Source: ZC4RG30 sp035556135 (GTDB lineage Bacteria; Pseudomonadota; Gammaproteobacteria; Steroidobacterales; Steroidobacteraceae). From it: DNA of 64,000 nucleotides. Location of the stretch: positions 1,736,001 to 1,800,000 of the forward strand of contig DATMFO010000003.1 in NCBI GenBank assembly GCA_035556135.1. The letters are read 5' to 3'. The notes under the pieces were generated by a model, which saw only the letters and a program-made list of their open reading frames with translations, searched no databases and was not told where the DNA came from. The number at the start of each line of letters is the position of its first letter. Within the stretch, counting starts at the first letter, position 1. Position numbers and translations under genes: made by a program. Shown here one piece after another: positions 35,201 through 43,925 of this stretch.

Positions 35201-35551
35201 TCACTCCGGCGGATACTCTTCCAGCAACCTGCGGATGGTCGTAGAGAGTTTGTCCACCTTGGTCGTGGCTGCGTCGTGTACCCGCCTGTGATCCAGCGTG
35301 GCATAGCCGTGCGCTAGCACGTTCCGGAAGGCGACGATCAGGGGGCCGTCTGGAATGCGGGCAAAGAGGTCCGGGTCGAGCTTGCGGACCTGACCAAGGG
35401 CGTCCCCCGCAATTTCCAGCTGCCGCTCTACAGCAGACTGGCAGAGATCATCATCGAGGTAGTCCGGCAGTGTTCTGTCGGCGAGGAATCGGGGCACGCG
35501 CTCTAGAGCCCTGAGCGCCAGCTCGAGATAGACGTCAGGCTGCTTGCTCAT
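35201..35551 (-). CDS. hepT: HepT-like HEPN ribonuclease toxin
   Basis: This 116-residue HEPN protein has the RX4HXY motif RNVLAHGY (R76, H81, Y83). In characterised HepT/MntA pairs this motif is the RNase site and Tyr is the residue AMPylated by MntA. ICxSAVERQLEIAGDAL-type helix (LCQSAVERQLEIAGDALGQV) is also typical of the family. Its start overlaps the end of the HTH-nucleotidyltransferase gene by 17 nt. Toxin role inferred from the family. Confidence 0.88.
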   Translation of the reverse strand: MSKQPDVYLELALRALERVPRFLADRTLPDYLDDDLCQSAVERQLEIAGDALGQVRKLDPDLFARIPDGPLIVAFRNVLAHGYATLDHRRVHDAATTKVDKLSTTIRRLLEEYPPE

Positions 35552-36128
35552 AGACCGGCACTTGGCTGCGCTCGATGGACCGCTTGAGCCGGGAAGCTGG
35601 CATGGCAGGAAGTTCCACAAGGTCGACTTTCCGGCCCAACAGCCGTTCAAGCGACTGCTTGAAGCGAAAATACTGATCTGCAGGTCCGTGTTGCCGGGAG
35701 TGACCGAATTCAACGGCGAGGTCGATATCGCTGCGGGCCGGGTCGAAGTCCTGGCGGAGCACCGAACCGAAGGCTCCGAGGCGGCGCACCGCGTAGCGAC
35801 GGCAGAGAATACGTAGCTCTCTCAGGTTAGCCGCCAGCGGACCAGGCAGAACCGGGTCCTGCGCGTTGCTTTCGACATTGAGGGAAAGCGATATGCGCTC
35901 ACCGAGCTCTTCGGCAATGCTCACAAGTCGCTCAATGGTGAACCGGTCCAGCTGGCCACCACGCAGGCGGGAGAAGTCGGCCGCGGCCTGACCTGTTCGC
36001 TCCTGTGCTTCGCGAACCGTGAGCCCCTGCCGGTCCAGGACGGCCAGAATCCTGGATGCCAGATCGCGTTTGAGGGCCTCGACGGAGTCGACGCCTGCGT
36101 GCAATGAGGAGCGGGTCAGGGCAGCCAT
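35535..36128 (-). CDS. HTH-MNT fusion antitoxin (MntA-like nucleotidyltransferase with N-terminal HTH)
   Basis: This 197-residue protein has two parts. Residues about 20-80 form an Xre-type HTH (GLTVREAQERTGQAAADFSR, then LRGGQLDRFTIERLVSIAEE) like HigA2/HTH_37 antitoxins. Residues about 100-190 form a minimal nucleotidyltransferase with GSVLRQDFDPARSDIDL and KVDLVELP. MntA normally lacks the HTH and neutralises HepT by transferring AMP to its Tyr; here DNA-binding autoregulation is probably fused on. The pair overlaps by 17 nt, antitoxin first. Confidence 0.85.
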   Translation of the reverse strand: MAALTRSSLHAGVDSVEALKRDLASRILAVLDRQGLTVREAQERTGQAAADFSRLRGGQLDRFTIERLVSIAEELGERISLSLNVESNAQDPVLPGPLAANLRELRILCRRYAVRRLGAFGSVLRQDFDPARSDIDLAVEFGHSRQHGPADQYFRFKQSLERLLGRKVDLVELPAMPASRLKRSIERSQVPVYEQAA

Positions 36129-36253
36129 AATTCATGTTGTCATTTTTGACCACGTTGGTCAACGTCAGTCCTTTGGACCGCACTGTAAGCGCCCCTCTGG
36201 CGATCCTCTGTATCCTTGATTTGGCAACGCCGCAGAAATCTACGCTTATGTAA

Positions 36254-36400
36254 CTTGGCTATCTGGTGGCAATCAGGGGCAGTCACCGCCAGTACAAGCA
36301 CCCTTCCAAGGCGGGGCGCGTCACGGTTGCTGGACGGCCGGGGGATGACTTGGCGCCCGGAACCCTGAACAGTATCCTCAAGCAGGCTGGTCTTAAGTGA
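36254..36400 (+). pseudogene. hicA: HicA toxin remnant with missing N-terminal segment
   Basis: The frame ending at 36400 reads LGYLVAIRGSHRQYKHPSKA, then a stretch ending LNSILKQAGLK, which is the HicA core with the catalytic His of GSH retained. A TAA at 36251-36253 closes the frame just where the first helix should be. The only nearby start is GTG at 36266, giving 44 residues instead of about 60. Either it is inactivated or a shortened protein is made. It overlaps the hicB start (GTGA), the normal coupling. Confidence 0.7.
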
Positions 36401-36627
36401 GTAGGTTAACTGCCGTGCGATACGCTGTCGTCATCGAGCGCGCTGGAGCAAGCTTCTCCGCATATGTTCCGGATCTTCCGGGCTGCGTGGCGAGTGGCGC
36501 GACAGCAGATGCCGTCGAGACGGCAATCCGCCAGGCCATCGAATTCCATCTGGAAGGCATGAGGGCTGACGGTACACCTGTTCCATTGCCGTCGAGCCGC
36601 GTCGATTATGTGGAAGTGGCTGCGTAG
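36397..36627 (+). CDS. hicB: HicB antitoxin
   Basis: This 76-residue protein is a typical short HicB: YAVVIERAGASFSAYVPDLPGCVASG with the partial RNase H-like fold, then a helix AVETAIRQAIEFHLEGM and PVPLPSSRVDYVEV. The GTG at 36397 overlaps the hicA remnant stop; GTG 36415 is an alternative. There is no C-terminal DNA-binding domain. With the toxin apparently damaged, it may be an orphan antitoxin. Confidence 0.85.
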   Translation: MSRLTAVRYAVVIERAGASFSAYVPDLPGCVASGATADAVETAIRQAIEFHLEGMRADGTPVPLPSSRVDYVEVAA

Positions 36628-36687
36628 GCAAGAACGGGTGAATTGGCGAGTCGACCCACAACGGGTTCTTCGATCGCGGACTGCACC

Positions 36688-36885
36688 ATGAAAGTTCGCT
36701 ACTTCGCTGACACTGACACGATGCTGATTCAGCTGTCCGACGGCCAGGTTTCGGAGACTCGGGACCTGAACGAAGACACGCTCCTTGACCTCGACGCGGC
36801 AGGCAACATCTGCGCAATCACGATCGAGCATGCGTCACGGCGGGCCAACGCGCCGCATTTCTCGTATGAGGAAGTTGCTGCCTGA
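36688..36885 (+). CDS. DUF2283 domain small protein
   Basis: At 65 residues (MKVRYFADTDTMLIQLSDG, then ETRDLNEDTLLDLDAAGNIC, then ITIEHAS) it matches the DUF2283 pattern. The ATG at 36688 is preferred to an upstream in-frame start that has no site. DUF2283 genes are often found next to toxin-antitoxin modules with DUF4258 or HicB partners; here it follows hicB by 60 nt. Function unknown. Confidence 0.8.
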   Translation: MKVRYFADTDTMLIQLSDGQVSETRDLNEDTLLDLDAAGNICAITIEHASRRANAPHFSYEEVAA

Positions 36886-36914
36886 TTTGTCCACCGTGCA
36901 ACCGCCCGGCGGGG

Positions 36915-37883
36915 CTATCGGTCCAGGAGATCTTCAGGACGTTGTTCGGTGACTGATGTCTCCTTCAGGACCCAGGTCCGGTCACTGCGTCCCCTGACGT
37001 GCATCAGCAGCCCTTCGACTCGGCGCTTGTTCCCGCTTGGCACGTCGACCACGTAGTCGACCCTTGCGCCGGGAATCGGCGAGTAGGCGATGAGCTGGCC
37101 GGGACCAAGCCATTCATGCGCGATGGCTGAGGACTTCCTGCCCAGTTCTTCGATCGAGAAGTCAATGCCCACAGGCCCGTCTCCGGCGGTACGGAAGACT
37201 TCACCTCCGGGATCGCCCTCGCCTGACCCCCGGTAGTAATACTGACCGTCCGGCGAGAAATGGATGCCCTTGTGACTGGTCTCTGATGCCTGCCCGGACT
37301 TCGGATCGAACCTGAGAACACCATTGTTCCGGGCCGCACCGGTCGGCGCCAGGATGTAGATGTTTCCGTCCCATTCGGCCCAGGCGACGTCGTCGCCGAC
37401 GTCGAGAATCTTTTGCGACTGTCTTGTCGCCACATCGTAGATCCATGTCCCTGTTGACCGAAGGCCCTCCTCTGAGTCCGTCCCGGTCACGTACGCGATG
37501 CGTGCGCCTTCAGGGTTCCAGGCGTATTTGTGGACCCCTGGTATCGAATCGCGAACTGATCCGTCTGTCCCGAGGATGACCATCCTCGGCCCTCCTACGT
37601 ACTCACTGATGGCGAGCAGGTTGCCCTGTGGCGCCGCCTTGAAGGTGTTCACGTTGCCGGTGGATCGATGGATCACGCGCCGCCCGTCGCCGGTAGTTGA
37701 GACGAGATAGAGCGTCCGGGAGTCCTCTGGCACATTCGATCTGCGCACCCAGTGGGATCCACCGACAACTACATGGGTTCCCCCGGAGACGATCTCGGCT
37801 CCATCCCAGTCCATTGCCCCTGAGGATATGCATGTCAGGGCCAGATAGCCCCCGATGCAGACAACTGACATTGTCCTGGACAC
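36915..37883 (-). CDS. exported beta-propeller-like protein (TolB/WD40-like)
   Basis: The GTG at 37883 with GGAG seven bases upstream gives 322 residues and a signal sequence (MSRTMSVVCIGGYLALTCISSGA). The remainder has repeated four-strand units ending in D-x-G or DG turns (ILGTDGSVRDSIPGVHKYAW, ARIAYVTGTDSEEG, GIHFSPDGQYYYRG), as in TolB-type propellers. HFSPDGQYYY is the classic propeller blade motif. No catalytic domain seen. It is divergent from the TonB_C-like gene at 38034. Function unknown. Confidence 0.6.
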   Translation of the reverse strand: MSRTMSVVCIGGYLALTCISSGAMDWDGAEIVSGGTHVVVGGSHWVRRSNVPEDSRTLYLVSTTGDGRRVIHRSTGNVNTFKAAPQGNLLAISEYVGGPRMVILGTDGSVRDSIPGVHKYAWNPEGARIAYVTGTDSEEGLRSTGTWIYDVATRQSQKILDVGDDVAWAEWDGNIYILAPTGAARNNGVLRFDPKSGQASETSHKGIHFSPDGQYYYRGSGEGDPGGEVFRTAGDGPVGIDFSIEELGRKSSAIAHEWLGPGQLIAYSPIPGARVDYVVDVPSGNKRRVEGLLMHVRGRSDRTWVLKETSVTEQRPEDLLDR

Positions 37884-38033
37884 GTTGCGCTCCGTTCCCT
37901 TGTCGATTATGTCGAAGTGACTGCCGGGCTTGATCCTAGCGGAACAACCTTCCCTCTTCGGCATCTTCAAGCCACAATCTTTGCGCAACAATTGACGCCG
38001 GATCAATTAGCGCCACTAAGAGCGAGGACCACC

Positions 38034-39167
38034 ATGGTCAGGGATTGCCTCATTTTCCGCATCGCCATGACATGCGCGATCTCTCTGCTTTCATTGCCCG
38101 CCCTCAGTGCTGACGACGATGTCGTGACGGGCGCCGATTCACCCCCGGCCGCCTCCCAACCAGTCTTCAAGCCAGTCACTGTGCTCAGCCGCCCCGTGGC
38201 AGACCATCCCGAAGGGGAGCCTCGCGAGGCCCTCGTATACGTGCGCTTCATGGTCTCACCGGAGGGACACCCCGTTGAGATCGCAGTGCAGGAGGAACGC
38301 GGGTTCCACAACGAGAGCTATCGCAAGGAGGCGCTCAAGTACGTGAAAGCCATGCGCTTCAGTCCCGCCACGGCGGATGGGGTTCCCATCTTGTACGGCC
38401 CGATTACGCAACCCCTCAACTTCGGATTGGGCCTCACAAAGAAAGAACAGGGAGTCACCATCGAGTTCCGGCGCGAACTCGACAAGGTTGCGGCCCTGAT
38501 GAAGAAGCGTGACTACGCTGGCGCGCACTTCCACGCTGAATGGATGCTGCGTGAGAAGGTCGTGCTGGGTTATGAATATGCGGTGCTGCAGGCGCAGCTG
38601 GCGCAAACGCTGGCCGCGGATGGCAGGATCGAAGAGGCCTTGCACGCGGCGCGGGGCGCAACCAGCCGGACTGGCTCCGAGCCGGCGCGGTTCAGGATTG
38701 GAGAACCGCCACCGCGCAACAATCCAGACAACTATCTGCTTCCAAAGGAGCTGATGGTCTACCTGCTGGAGCTGCGAATGCGGCTACATGCCCAGCATGG
38801 CGACTTGCTGGAAGCCTTGAACACCTACAATGAGCTTGCAGGCCTCGACGCGATCAAGGACGGCGATCCACGCAAGGCACTCGTCGACCAGCTCGTCGCG
38901 CTGCTGCAGAGCGGTACCGCGTTGGTGTTCAATGGAGAGGTAAAAGGTGAGTTCTGGTCTCATGTTCTTTTTCACCCGCAGTTCACCACCCAGAACGTGA
39001 CAGGCAACCTCGACAAGGTGCACCTGCACTGTCGCGGCGGGTTCAAGGAATTTGGTTACGTGCCGGGCGAGACATGGAGCCTTCCGGCAGGATTCGAGGA
39101 ATGCACGGTGGAGTTCTACGGCGAGCCCGGAGCAACGCTGGAGCTGGTGGAAATGCCGGCCGGCTGA
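38034..39167 (+). CDS. exported protein with N-terminal TonB_C-like domain
   Basis: This 377-residue protein has a signal peptide (IFRIAMTCAISLLSLPALSA). A TonB C-terminal-like domain follows directly (ALVYVRFMVSPEGHPVEIAV, then EALKYVKAMRFSPATADG). Next comes a helical TPR-like section (AHFHAEWMLREKVVLGYEYA, EEALHAARGAT, HGDLLEALNTYNELAG) and a beta-rich end (CTVEFYGEPGATLELVEMP). There is no Pro-rich linker or ExbB/D gene, so it is not a classical energy transducer. A second TonB_C protein is encoded convergently at 39217. Confidence 0.6.
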   Translation: MVRDCLIFRIAMTCAISLLSLPALSADDDVVTGADSPPAASQPVFKPVTVLSRPVADHPEGEPREALVYVRFMVSPEGHPVEIAVQEERGFHNESYRKEALKYVKAMRFSPATADGVPILYGPITQPLNFGLGLTKKEQGVTIEFRRELDKVAALMKKRDYAGAHFHAEWMLREKVVLGYEYAVLQAQLAQTLAADGRIEEALHAARGATSRTGSEPARFRIGEPPPRNNPDNYLLPKELMVYLLELRMRLHAQHGDLLEALNTYNELAGLDAIKDGDPRKALVDQLVALLQSGTALVFNGEVKGEFWSHVLFHPQFTTQNVTGNLDKVHLHCRGGFKEFGYVPGETWSLPAGFEECTVEFYGEPGATLELVEMPAG

Positions 39168-39216
39168 GATCGCAGCCCCCCTTCGCCGCTATGCAGAGCA
39201 ATGTGCGCTTGGGAGG

Positions 39217-40248
39217 CTATTCAATCTCGATGTCGAATTTGAGCGGTATGACGCCAACCCCCGCCACGGCCGCACCATCCTTCAACGCCGGGGCGATGGC
39301 GGTGTCGAATGCAGCAGCGACCGCAGCCTCGTCCAGCAGATCGGATCCCGATGACCGATCGACGCTGGCTGTAACCACGCAACCGCCCTCATCGTAGACA
39401 ATCCGCACGCGCACAGTCCCCGTGACGCTGCGATCAAGAGCCTTCTGGGGATAGTACGCACTCGCGTCCGGCCCCTGGAGAATGCGAGCCGACGGTCCGC
39501 TGGCTTCGACGGCGGTGGTCGGGCATGAACTTCCCCGCGACTTGCTGTAACGCAACCGGCCCGCGGCGCGGTCCGCATCATCCATCCGCAATGCCAGTTC
39601 AGTCCGCAATCCCTGCAGATCAACCCAGATGTCCCTGCCCCTGAGCCTCTCGGGGATGGCGGTCGGGTTGGCCGTGTCGCATGTGGAGAATTCCGCCTCG
39701 AGATTCCTGCGTATCGCAATCAACCGGTCGTCCAGGGCCTTCAATTTCGGCTCTGCCCAGGTTCGTTCATTTTCAGCAGCGCGGGCCATCAGGGTGACAA
39801 CCAGGTCCCGATGGAAGATCAGGTCCTCCTGCGCGTACCAATAGCTCCTGATCCGCATGAGTTTGCACGACTCCGGCCGCACCACATTCTCCAGGCGCTC
39901 GGCAAGGTCTTGGGGAAGCCCGGGCCCGCTGCTGAGGCCACGGCGGTCGAGTTCCGCATAGATCGCGCGTACTTCAGCCTTCGCAGGCTCAGGGAGGAAG
40001 TACTCCGCGTGATCATTGACGGGGCTTCGGCCTGAGATATCTACGAGACCAGCCTTCGACCAGCCCAGCAGGTCTTCTGGCATGGCCTGCATATTGGCCA
40101 ACAGGAAATTGATGCGCGCCACCGTGAGCGGACGCAATTCTCCGGAGGGGTCTTCCGGCTTCTCCTCTGTAAGCTGCGCCGCGGTGGAACCGCCTGTCGC
40201 CGCGAGGAGCATGGCCAAGAGCGCAAGGAGTCGGTTGGCGATGGTCAT
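39217..40248 (-). CDS. exported protein with C-terminal TonB_C domain
   Basis: This 343-residue protein has a signal peptide (LLALLAMLLAATGGSTAA). A helical middle region with three cysteines precedes a C-terminal TonB_C domain: GTVRVRIVYDEGGCVVTASV, then SSGSDLLDEAAVAAAF, matching the consensus GxVxVxFxVDxxGxVxxxxVxxSSG. There is no transmembrane anchor other than the signal peptide and no Pro-rich spacer. Convergent with the TonB_C-like gene at 38034. Function unknown. Confidence 0.65.
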   Translation of the reverse strand: MTIANRLLALLAMLLAATGGSTAAQLTEEKPEDPSGELRPLTVARINFLLANMQAMPEDLLGWSKAGLVDISGRSPVNDHAEYFLPEPAKAEVRAIYAELDRRGLSSGPGLPQDLAERLENVVRPESCKLMRIRSYWYAQEDLIFHRDLVVTLMARAAENERTWAEPKLKALDDRLIAIRRNLEAEFSTCDTANPTAIPERLRGRDIWVDLQGLRTELALRMDDADRAAGRLRYSKSRGSSCPTTAVEASGPSARILQGPDASAYYPQKALDRSVTGTVRVRIVYDEGGCVVTASVDRSSGSDLLDEAAVAAAFDTAIAPALKDGAAVAGVGVIPLKFDIEIE

Positions 40249-40340
40249 GGAAGGATTTTCATTTTATCGCCGGCGTGGCGCCGGCGTGGCATCAGCGTAG
40301 CGGGTAGACGGCATTTGTACATCCGTTTTGCCTGCGTGGC

Positions 40341-40643
40341 TCAGTCGCCTTCCTGCCTTGAGCGAAACTGCCGCACCTGCGCTGCCGACACTTCATTCGC
40401 ATAGCAGGTCGGCGACCGACCTCCTGGCTTGCTCCAGGCCGACCTTGCACCGCATTTCCGCCCTGCGCGATCCGTGTTGTATGGGCAGGGACAGTTGCCC
40501 GGATAGGAAGCAATGGATTCGCCGACGATCAGATCGCGGATCTTTGCATCGCTGAGCGGTTGCTTTTCCATGGTGTGGGCACCGCTGGCTCCCAGCACTC
40601 CAATCAGCATCCAGGCAAGCCGCACGATCATGGATTGGAACAT
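40341..40643 (-). CDS. small exported cysteine-containing protein
   Basis: This 100-residue protein has a signal sequence (MIVRLAWMLIGVLGASGAHT) and a compact Cys motif region: SIASYPGNCPCPYNTDRAGR, KCGARSAWSKPGG and TCYANEV. I recognise this NCPCPY...CGxRSA pattern as a family of small uncharacterised proteins in many proteobacteria. The four cysteines probably form two disulfides. It is divergent from the protease gene at 40845, with 200 nt between them. Confidence 0.72.
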   Translation of the reverse strand: MFQSMIVRLAWMLIGVLGASGAHTMEKQPLSDAKIRDLIVGESIASYPGNCPCPYNTDRAGRKCGARSAWSKPGGRSPTCYANEVSAAQVRQFRSRQEGD

Positions 40644-40844
40644 GCATGACTCCCTGTTCAGCTCTTGAGTCAGGAGCCTGACAGATCTCCTCCCGCCCTC
40701 CCCGAAGCAGTTCTCGGAACAGACCCAGGGTTGCGTCGACAACTCGAGAGCTGGCCATTCCCTTTCCAATACCCTGCGATCAGGCCACAATCCCTCGGCA
40801 GCAAGAAACGTTTGATGACATAACACCGCTGCCCGGGGGAGATG

Positions 40845-43800
40845 ATGTCTGCAAGAACTGCCCTGCAAATGATCGGCCGCAGGAAGTTTCGGCTTGCCTG
40901 GCTCGCAAGCCTTGCTGCATGCATGTTCAGTCCGGGGGTTTCTGCTCAGGAATCGTTGTCGCTGCAGACCCTCAACGTCGACCTCACGCCCTTGGTCGAG
41001 CGCCTGGGCGACAGCCCTACCCGATTTGCGGTGCCCATACGCGCGACAGCCGAAGTCACCAGCGCCGGACGCTGGACGGAATCCGGCGGGCAGTCGCGCT
41101 GGCGTCACAGCATTCGTGTACCGTCGGCCGTATCGATGTCCTTCCTGGCCGATCGCATCAGCCTGCCCCCAGGCGCCATGCTGACCGTGTCAAATGGCGA
41201 GGCGAGCTTCCAGTACACCGCCAGGGACATCGCCCAGGGAAGACTCTGGAGCCGCGTCGTGCGCGGAGACACGATCGACCTCGAACTGGTGGTTCCGACT
41301 AATTTGCGCAGCTCCGTGAGGCTGGGCATTTCAGAGCTTCAGGCAGGTTATCGCGCCATCGGCCGGGGGCAGCGGAATCATCCGGCGTTCGAGCGCATGC
41401 AGCGCAGCCGCCAGGATCTGCGTACGCTCTCGCTATCCCCACTGTCCACCGGCACACATGATGCGTGCCGCATCAACTATCGCTGCGAAGAGACTCCAGA
41501 GAATGCAGGGCCCGCCAGGGCCAGCGTCGCCCTGGTGATTGCCAATCAGTATCAGTGCAGCGGCACTCTGGTGAATAACGCCCGTCTCGACGGCATCCCG
41601 TACATCCTCACTGCGCGGCATTGTCAGGGATCCATCGCAGGTGGCACGCCACAGATCGCAGCCGCAGTCACGGTGTACTGGGAAGCGATGAGTTCTTGCA
41701 ATGCGGAGCTCGGCGACCTGTTCAACCCTTACCTGGTTACGCAGACGGGAGCGACTACAGTCGTGGAACAGCAGGACGCATGGCTCCTGCGGCTCAATGC
41801 CAGCCCCCGTATTGCCAATCCTTACTTCGCCGGCATCAACGCGAGCGGCAGCGCAATCCTCGGTGGGTTCAGCACTCACCACGCGCTCTCCACGCGCCTG
41901 CAGTTCACTGCCTGGCACGGCACGGCCGTGGAGGTGAGCTTCCCCCGTGGCGCTCTGGGTGTCGACTATGCCTGGAACCTGTGGGGCGTGACGCCGCAGC
42001 GCGGCTACTTCGGTCCGGGCGCCTCAGGCTCCGCCCTTTTCGACCAGGCGAACCTGCTGGCTGGCGTGGCCTCGCTGGGACGCGATGACGTGGGTCGGAT
42101 AGGCGCGTGTCCGGCGGACGTTCCCGCGGAGCCTACCGCCGGCACGGCGAAGGCCTATTTCGTATCTCTGGCTCGACTGTGGCAGTCCACGGCCGATACC
42201 ACCAGTTCCACCGGCACGACGACTCTCGCGGGCGTGCTGGACCCGGATGCGACAGGCGCGTTGGCCATAAACGGTTCCGACGGCCTGCCTTCGCTGCACT
42301 TTCAGGCGGTCACCCCTGACAGGGTGATCAATTCGCCGGCGCAGCTGAACTGGAATGGCGGCCCGGCAACCAGCTGCATTGCAAGCGGCGGCGTATCGGG
42401 GGACGGCTGGGCCGGCATCAAACCATCACAGGGCACCGCGTATGTGACCTCGGCCAACATCGGTGTCGTCGGTTACACGCTGCGATGCGAATATGCAGGT
42501 GGCCGCGAGATGACGGTGAGTACTTCTGTCTCGTTCCGGGGACCCGACCCGTACGCGCACTTTGTGGGCGTACGGGGGAATTCCGTGTGGCTGGGAGCAC
42601 CGTTCCGCCTCACCTGGCAGTCGAACCAGAGTCCTTGCTCACTGACGACCTCGACGGACTTCATGCAGCTCAACGTGGTAGACCGCCTGACGGAACTGCC
42701 CTCCAGCGGCACCGCCACCCTGATCTTCAATCAGATCCGCAGCATGCATTTCGGACTGGAGTGCGGTCAGGCCGCTACACCTGCCAACGTGCACGGAACC
42801 GTCGACGTGGTGCAACCGAGTGTCGAATTCGTGGCGAATTCCACGATCCGGCGCCCGGGCCAACCCCTGCGTTTCCGTTGGAATTCGATCGCCGAGAAGT
42901 GCACCACTTCAGGGGGCGCGCCGTTCGATGGCTGGAACGGCGGACAGGCAGAGGGCATCGGCAACCGCAACGCCACCACGCAGCAAGTGGGCGACTTTGT
43001 TTACACGCTCACCTGCTCTGCGGGAGCAGAGAGCCTCACCCGCTCGATCAACGTGAGCGTGCGGGACGAACCAGCTTTCGTCACGCTGACCGCGCCCAGC
43101 ACCATCGTGCATCGCGGCACGTTCTATACGCTGCAGTTGCGCTCGAACATCGATGGGTGCCGGGTCTTCGGGATTCCCGGGCTTGCCATGTCTTCGCTGG
43201 AAGTTTCGGCCGAAAGCACGCTGACCCTGACGGGGCATCCGCTGGGCACCCACACCATTTACGCCACTTGCGCGAGCGAAGGAGCCAGCGCCAGTTCCGA
43301 GCCTGTGACCCTGGAAATCATTACGCCTCCGGAACCCGTGAGACCCCGGATCAACATGACGGTCTCGCCGATGACGGTGGAGGTCGGCCAGGATGTGACC
43401 GTGAACTGGACCACCGAAAATGCCACTTCGTGCACGGCATTCGGACATCCCTCGTTCACTGGCGCAGTGCCCACGGCCGGCTCGCAGGTTCTCACCATGA
43501 CCACCGTCGGTTCTCCGATGCTTGATCTGAATTGCATAGGGATTCAGTTAGGCGCCACAGTGGGAGTGGCTGTAACCGTTACGGCGCCGCCCGGGAGTGG
43601 TGGGGGAACCGGTGGTGGCGGCACGGGTGGTGGGGGAACCGGTGGCGGCGGAACCGGTGGTGGGGGAACCGGCGGCGGCGGAACCGGTGGTGGAACCGGT
43701 GGTGGCGGCACGGGTAGCGGCGGAACCGGCGGTGGCGGAACTGGTGGCAGCGCCAGCGGTGGAGGCGGAGGAAGCACTGGGATTGAGCTCCTTTTGCTCC

Positions 43801-43856
43801 TATGCTTGCTTCTGGGCCAGACACCTTTGATTCGGAGTCGAGCCGGAGCCAAATGA
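40845..43856 (+). CDS. secreted trypsin-like serine protease with Ig-like repeats, Gly/Thr linker and GlyGly-type sorting tail
   Basis: The protein has about 1003 residues. A signal peptide (FRLAWLASLAACMFSPGVSA) and a pro-region of about 180 residues come first. The protease domain resembles lysyl endopeptidase/trypsin types: LTARHC (His259), QQDAWLLRL (Asp311) and GPGASGSALFD (Ser394). Several Ig-like repeats follow, each with a Cys pair near a Trp motif (WNGGPATSCIASGG, WNSIAEKCTTSGG, WTTENATSCTAFG). Then come about 60 residues of GGGTGGG repeats and a tail GIELLLLLCLLLG plus basic residues, as in GlyGly-CTERM sorting signals. ATG 40845 is better spaced from GGGGGA than ATG 40842. Confidence 0.85.
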   Translation: MSARTALQMIGRRKFRLAWLASLAACMFSPGVSAQESLSLQTLNVDLTPLVERLGDSPTRFAVPIRATAEVTSAGRWTESGGQSRWRHSIRVPSAVSMSFLADRISLPPGAMLTVSNGEASFQYTARDIAQGRLWSRVVRGDTIDLELVVPTNLRSSVRLGISELQAGYRAIGRGQRNHPAFERMQRSRQDLRTLSLSPLSTGTHDACRINYRCEETPENAGPARASVALVIANQYQCSGTLVNNARLDGIPYILTARHCQGSIAGGTPQIAAAVTVYWEAMSSCNAELGDLFNPYLVTQTGATTVVEQQDAWLLRLNASPRIANPYFAGINASGSAILGGFSTHHALSTRLQFTAWHGTAVEVSFPRGALGVDYAWNLWGVTPQRGYFGPGASGSALFDQANLLAGVASLGRDDVGRIGACPADVPAEPTAGTAKAYFVSLARLWQSTADTTSSTGTTTLAGVLDPDATGALAINGSDGLPSLHFQAVTPDRVINSPAQLNWNGGPATSCIASGGVSGDGWAGIKPSQGTAYVTSANIGVVGYTLRCEYAGGREMTVSTSVSFRGPDPYAHFVGVRGNSVWLGAPFRLTWQSNQSPCSLTTSTDFMQLNVVDRLTELPSSGTATLIFNQIRSMHFGLECGQAATPANVHGTVDVVQPSVEFVANSTIRRPGQPLRFRWNSIAEKCTTSGGAPFDGWNGGQAEGIGNRNATTQQVGDFVYTLTCSAGAESLTRSINVSVRDEPAFVTLTAPSTIVHRGTFYTLQLRSNIDGCRVFGIPGLAMSSLEVSAESTLTLTGHPLGTHTIYATCASEGASASSEPVTLEIITPPEPVRPRINMTVSPMTVEVGQDVTVNWTTENATSCTAFGHPSFTGAVPTAGSQVLTMTTVGSPMLDLNCIGIQLGATVGVAVTVTAPPGSGGGTGGGGTGGGGTGGGGTGGGGTGGGGTGGGTGGGGTGSGGTGGGGTGGSASGGGGGSTGIELLLLLCLLLGQTPLIRSRAGAK
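43597..43770 (+). repeat. in-frame GGT/GGC/ACC tandem repeat encoding the protease linker
   Basis: Imperfect tandem units of about 12-15 bp (variants of GGTGGCGGAACCGGTGG) encode runs of Gly with periodic Thr. Unit order is irregular, as expected if copy number changes by slippage. The array keeps the reading frame throughout. Confidence 0.8.
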
Positions 43857-43925
43857 TGTAAGCCTGGGAGCCCTCTGCGGACTGCCCCCTTCGACCGCAG
43901 ACAGGGTGAAGATCGCTCAACCGCC

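Noticed and set aside
43597..43770. Repeat as a CRISPR or intergenic satellite
   Set aside because: The units keep the protease reading frame and encode Gly/Thr; there are no unique spacers.
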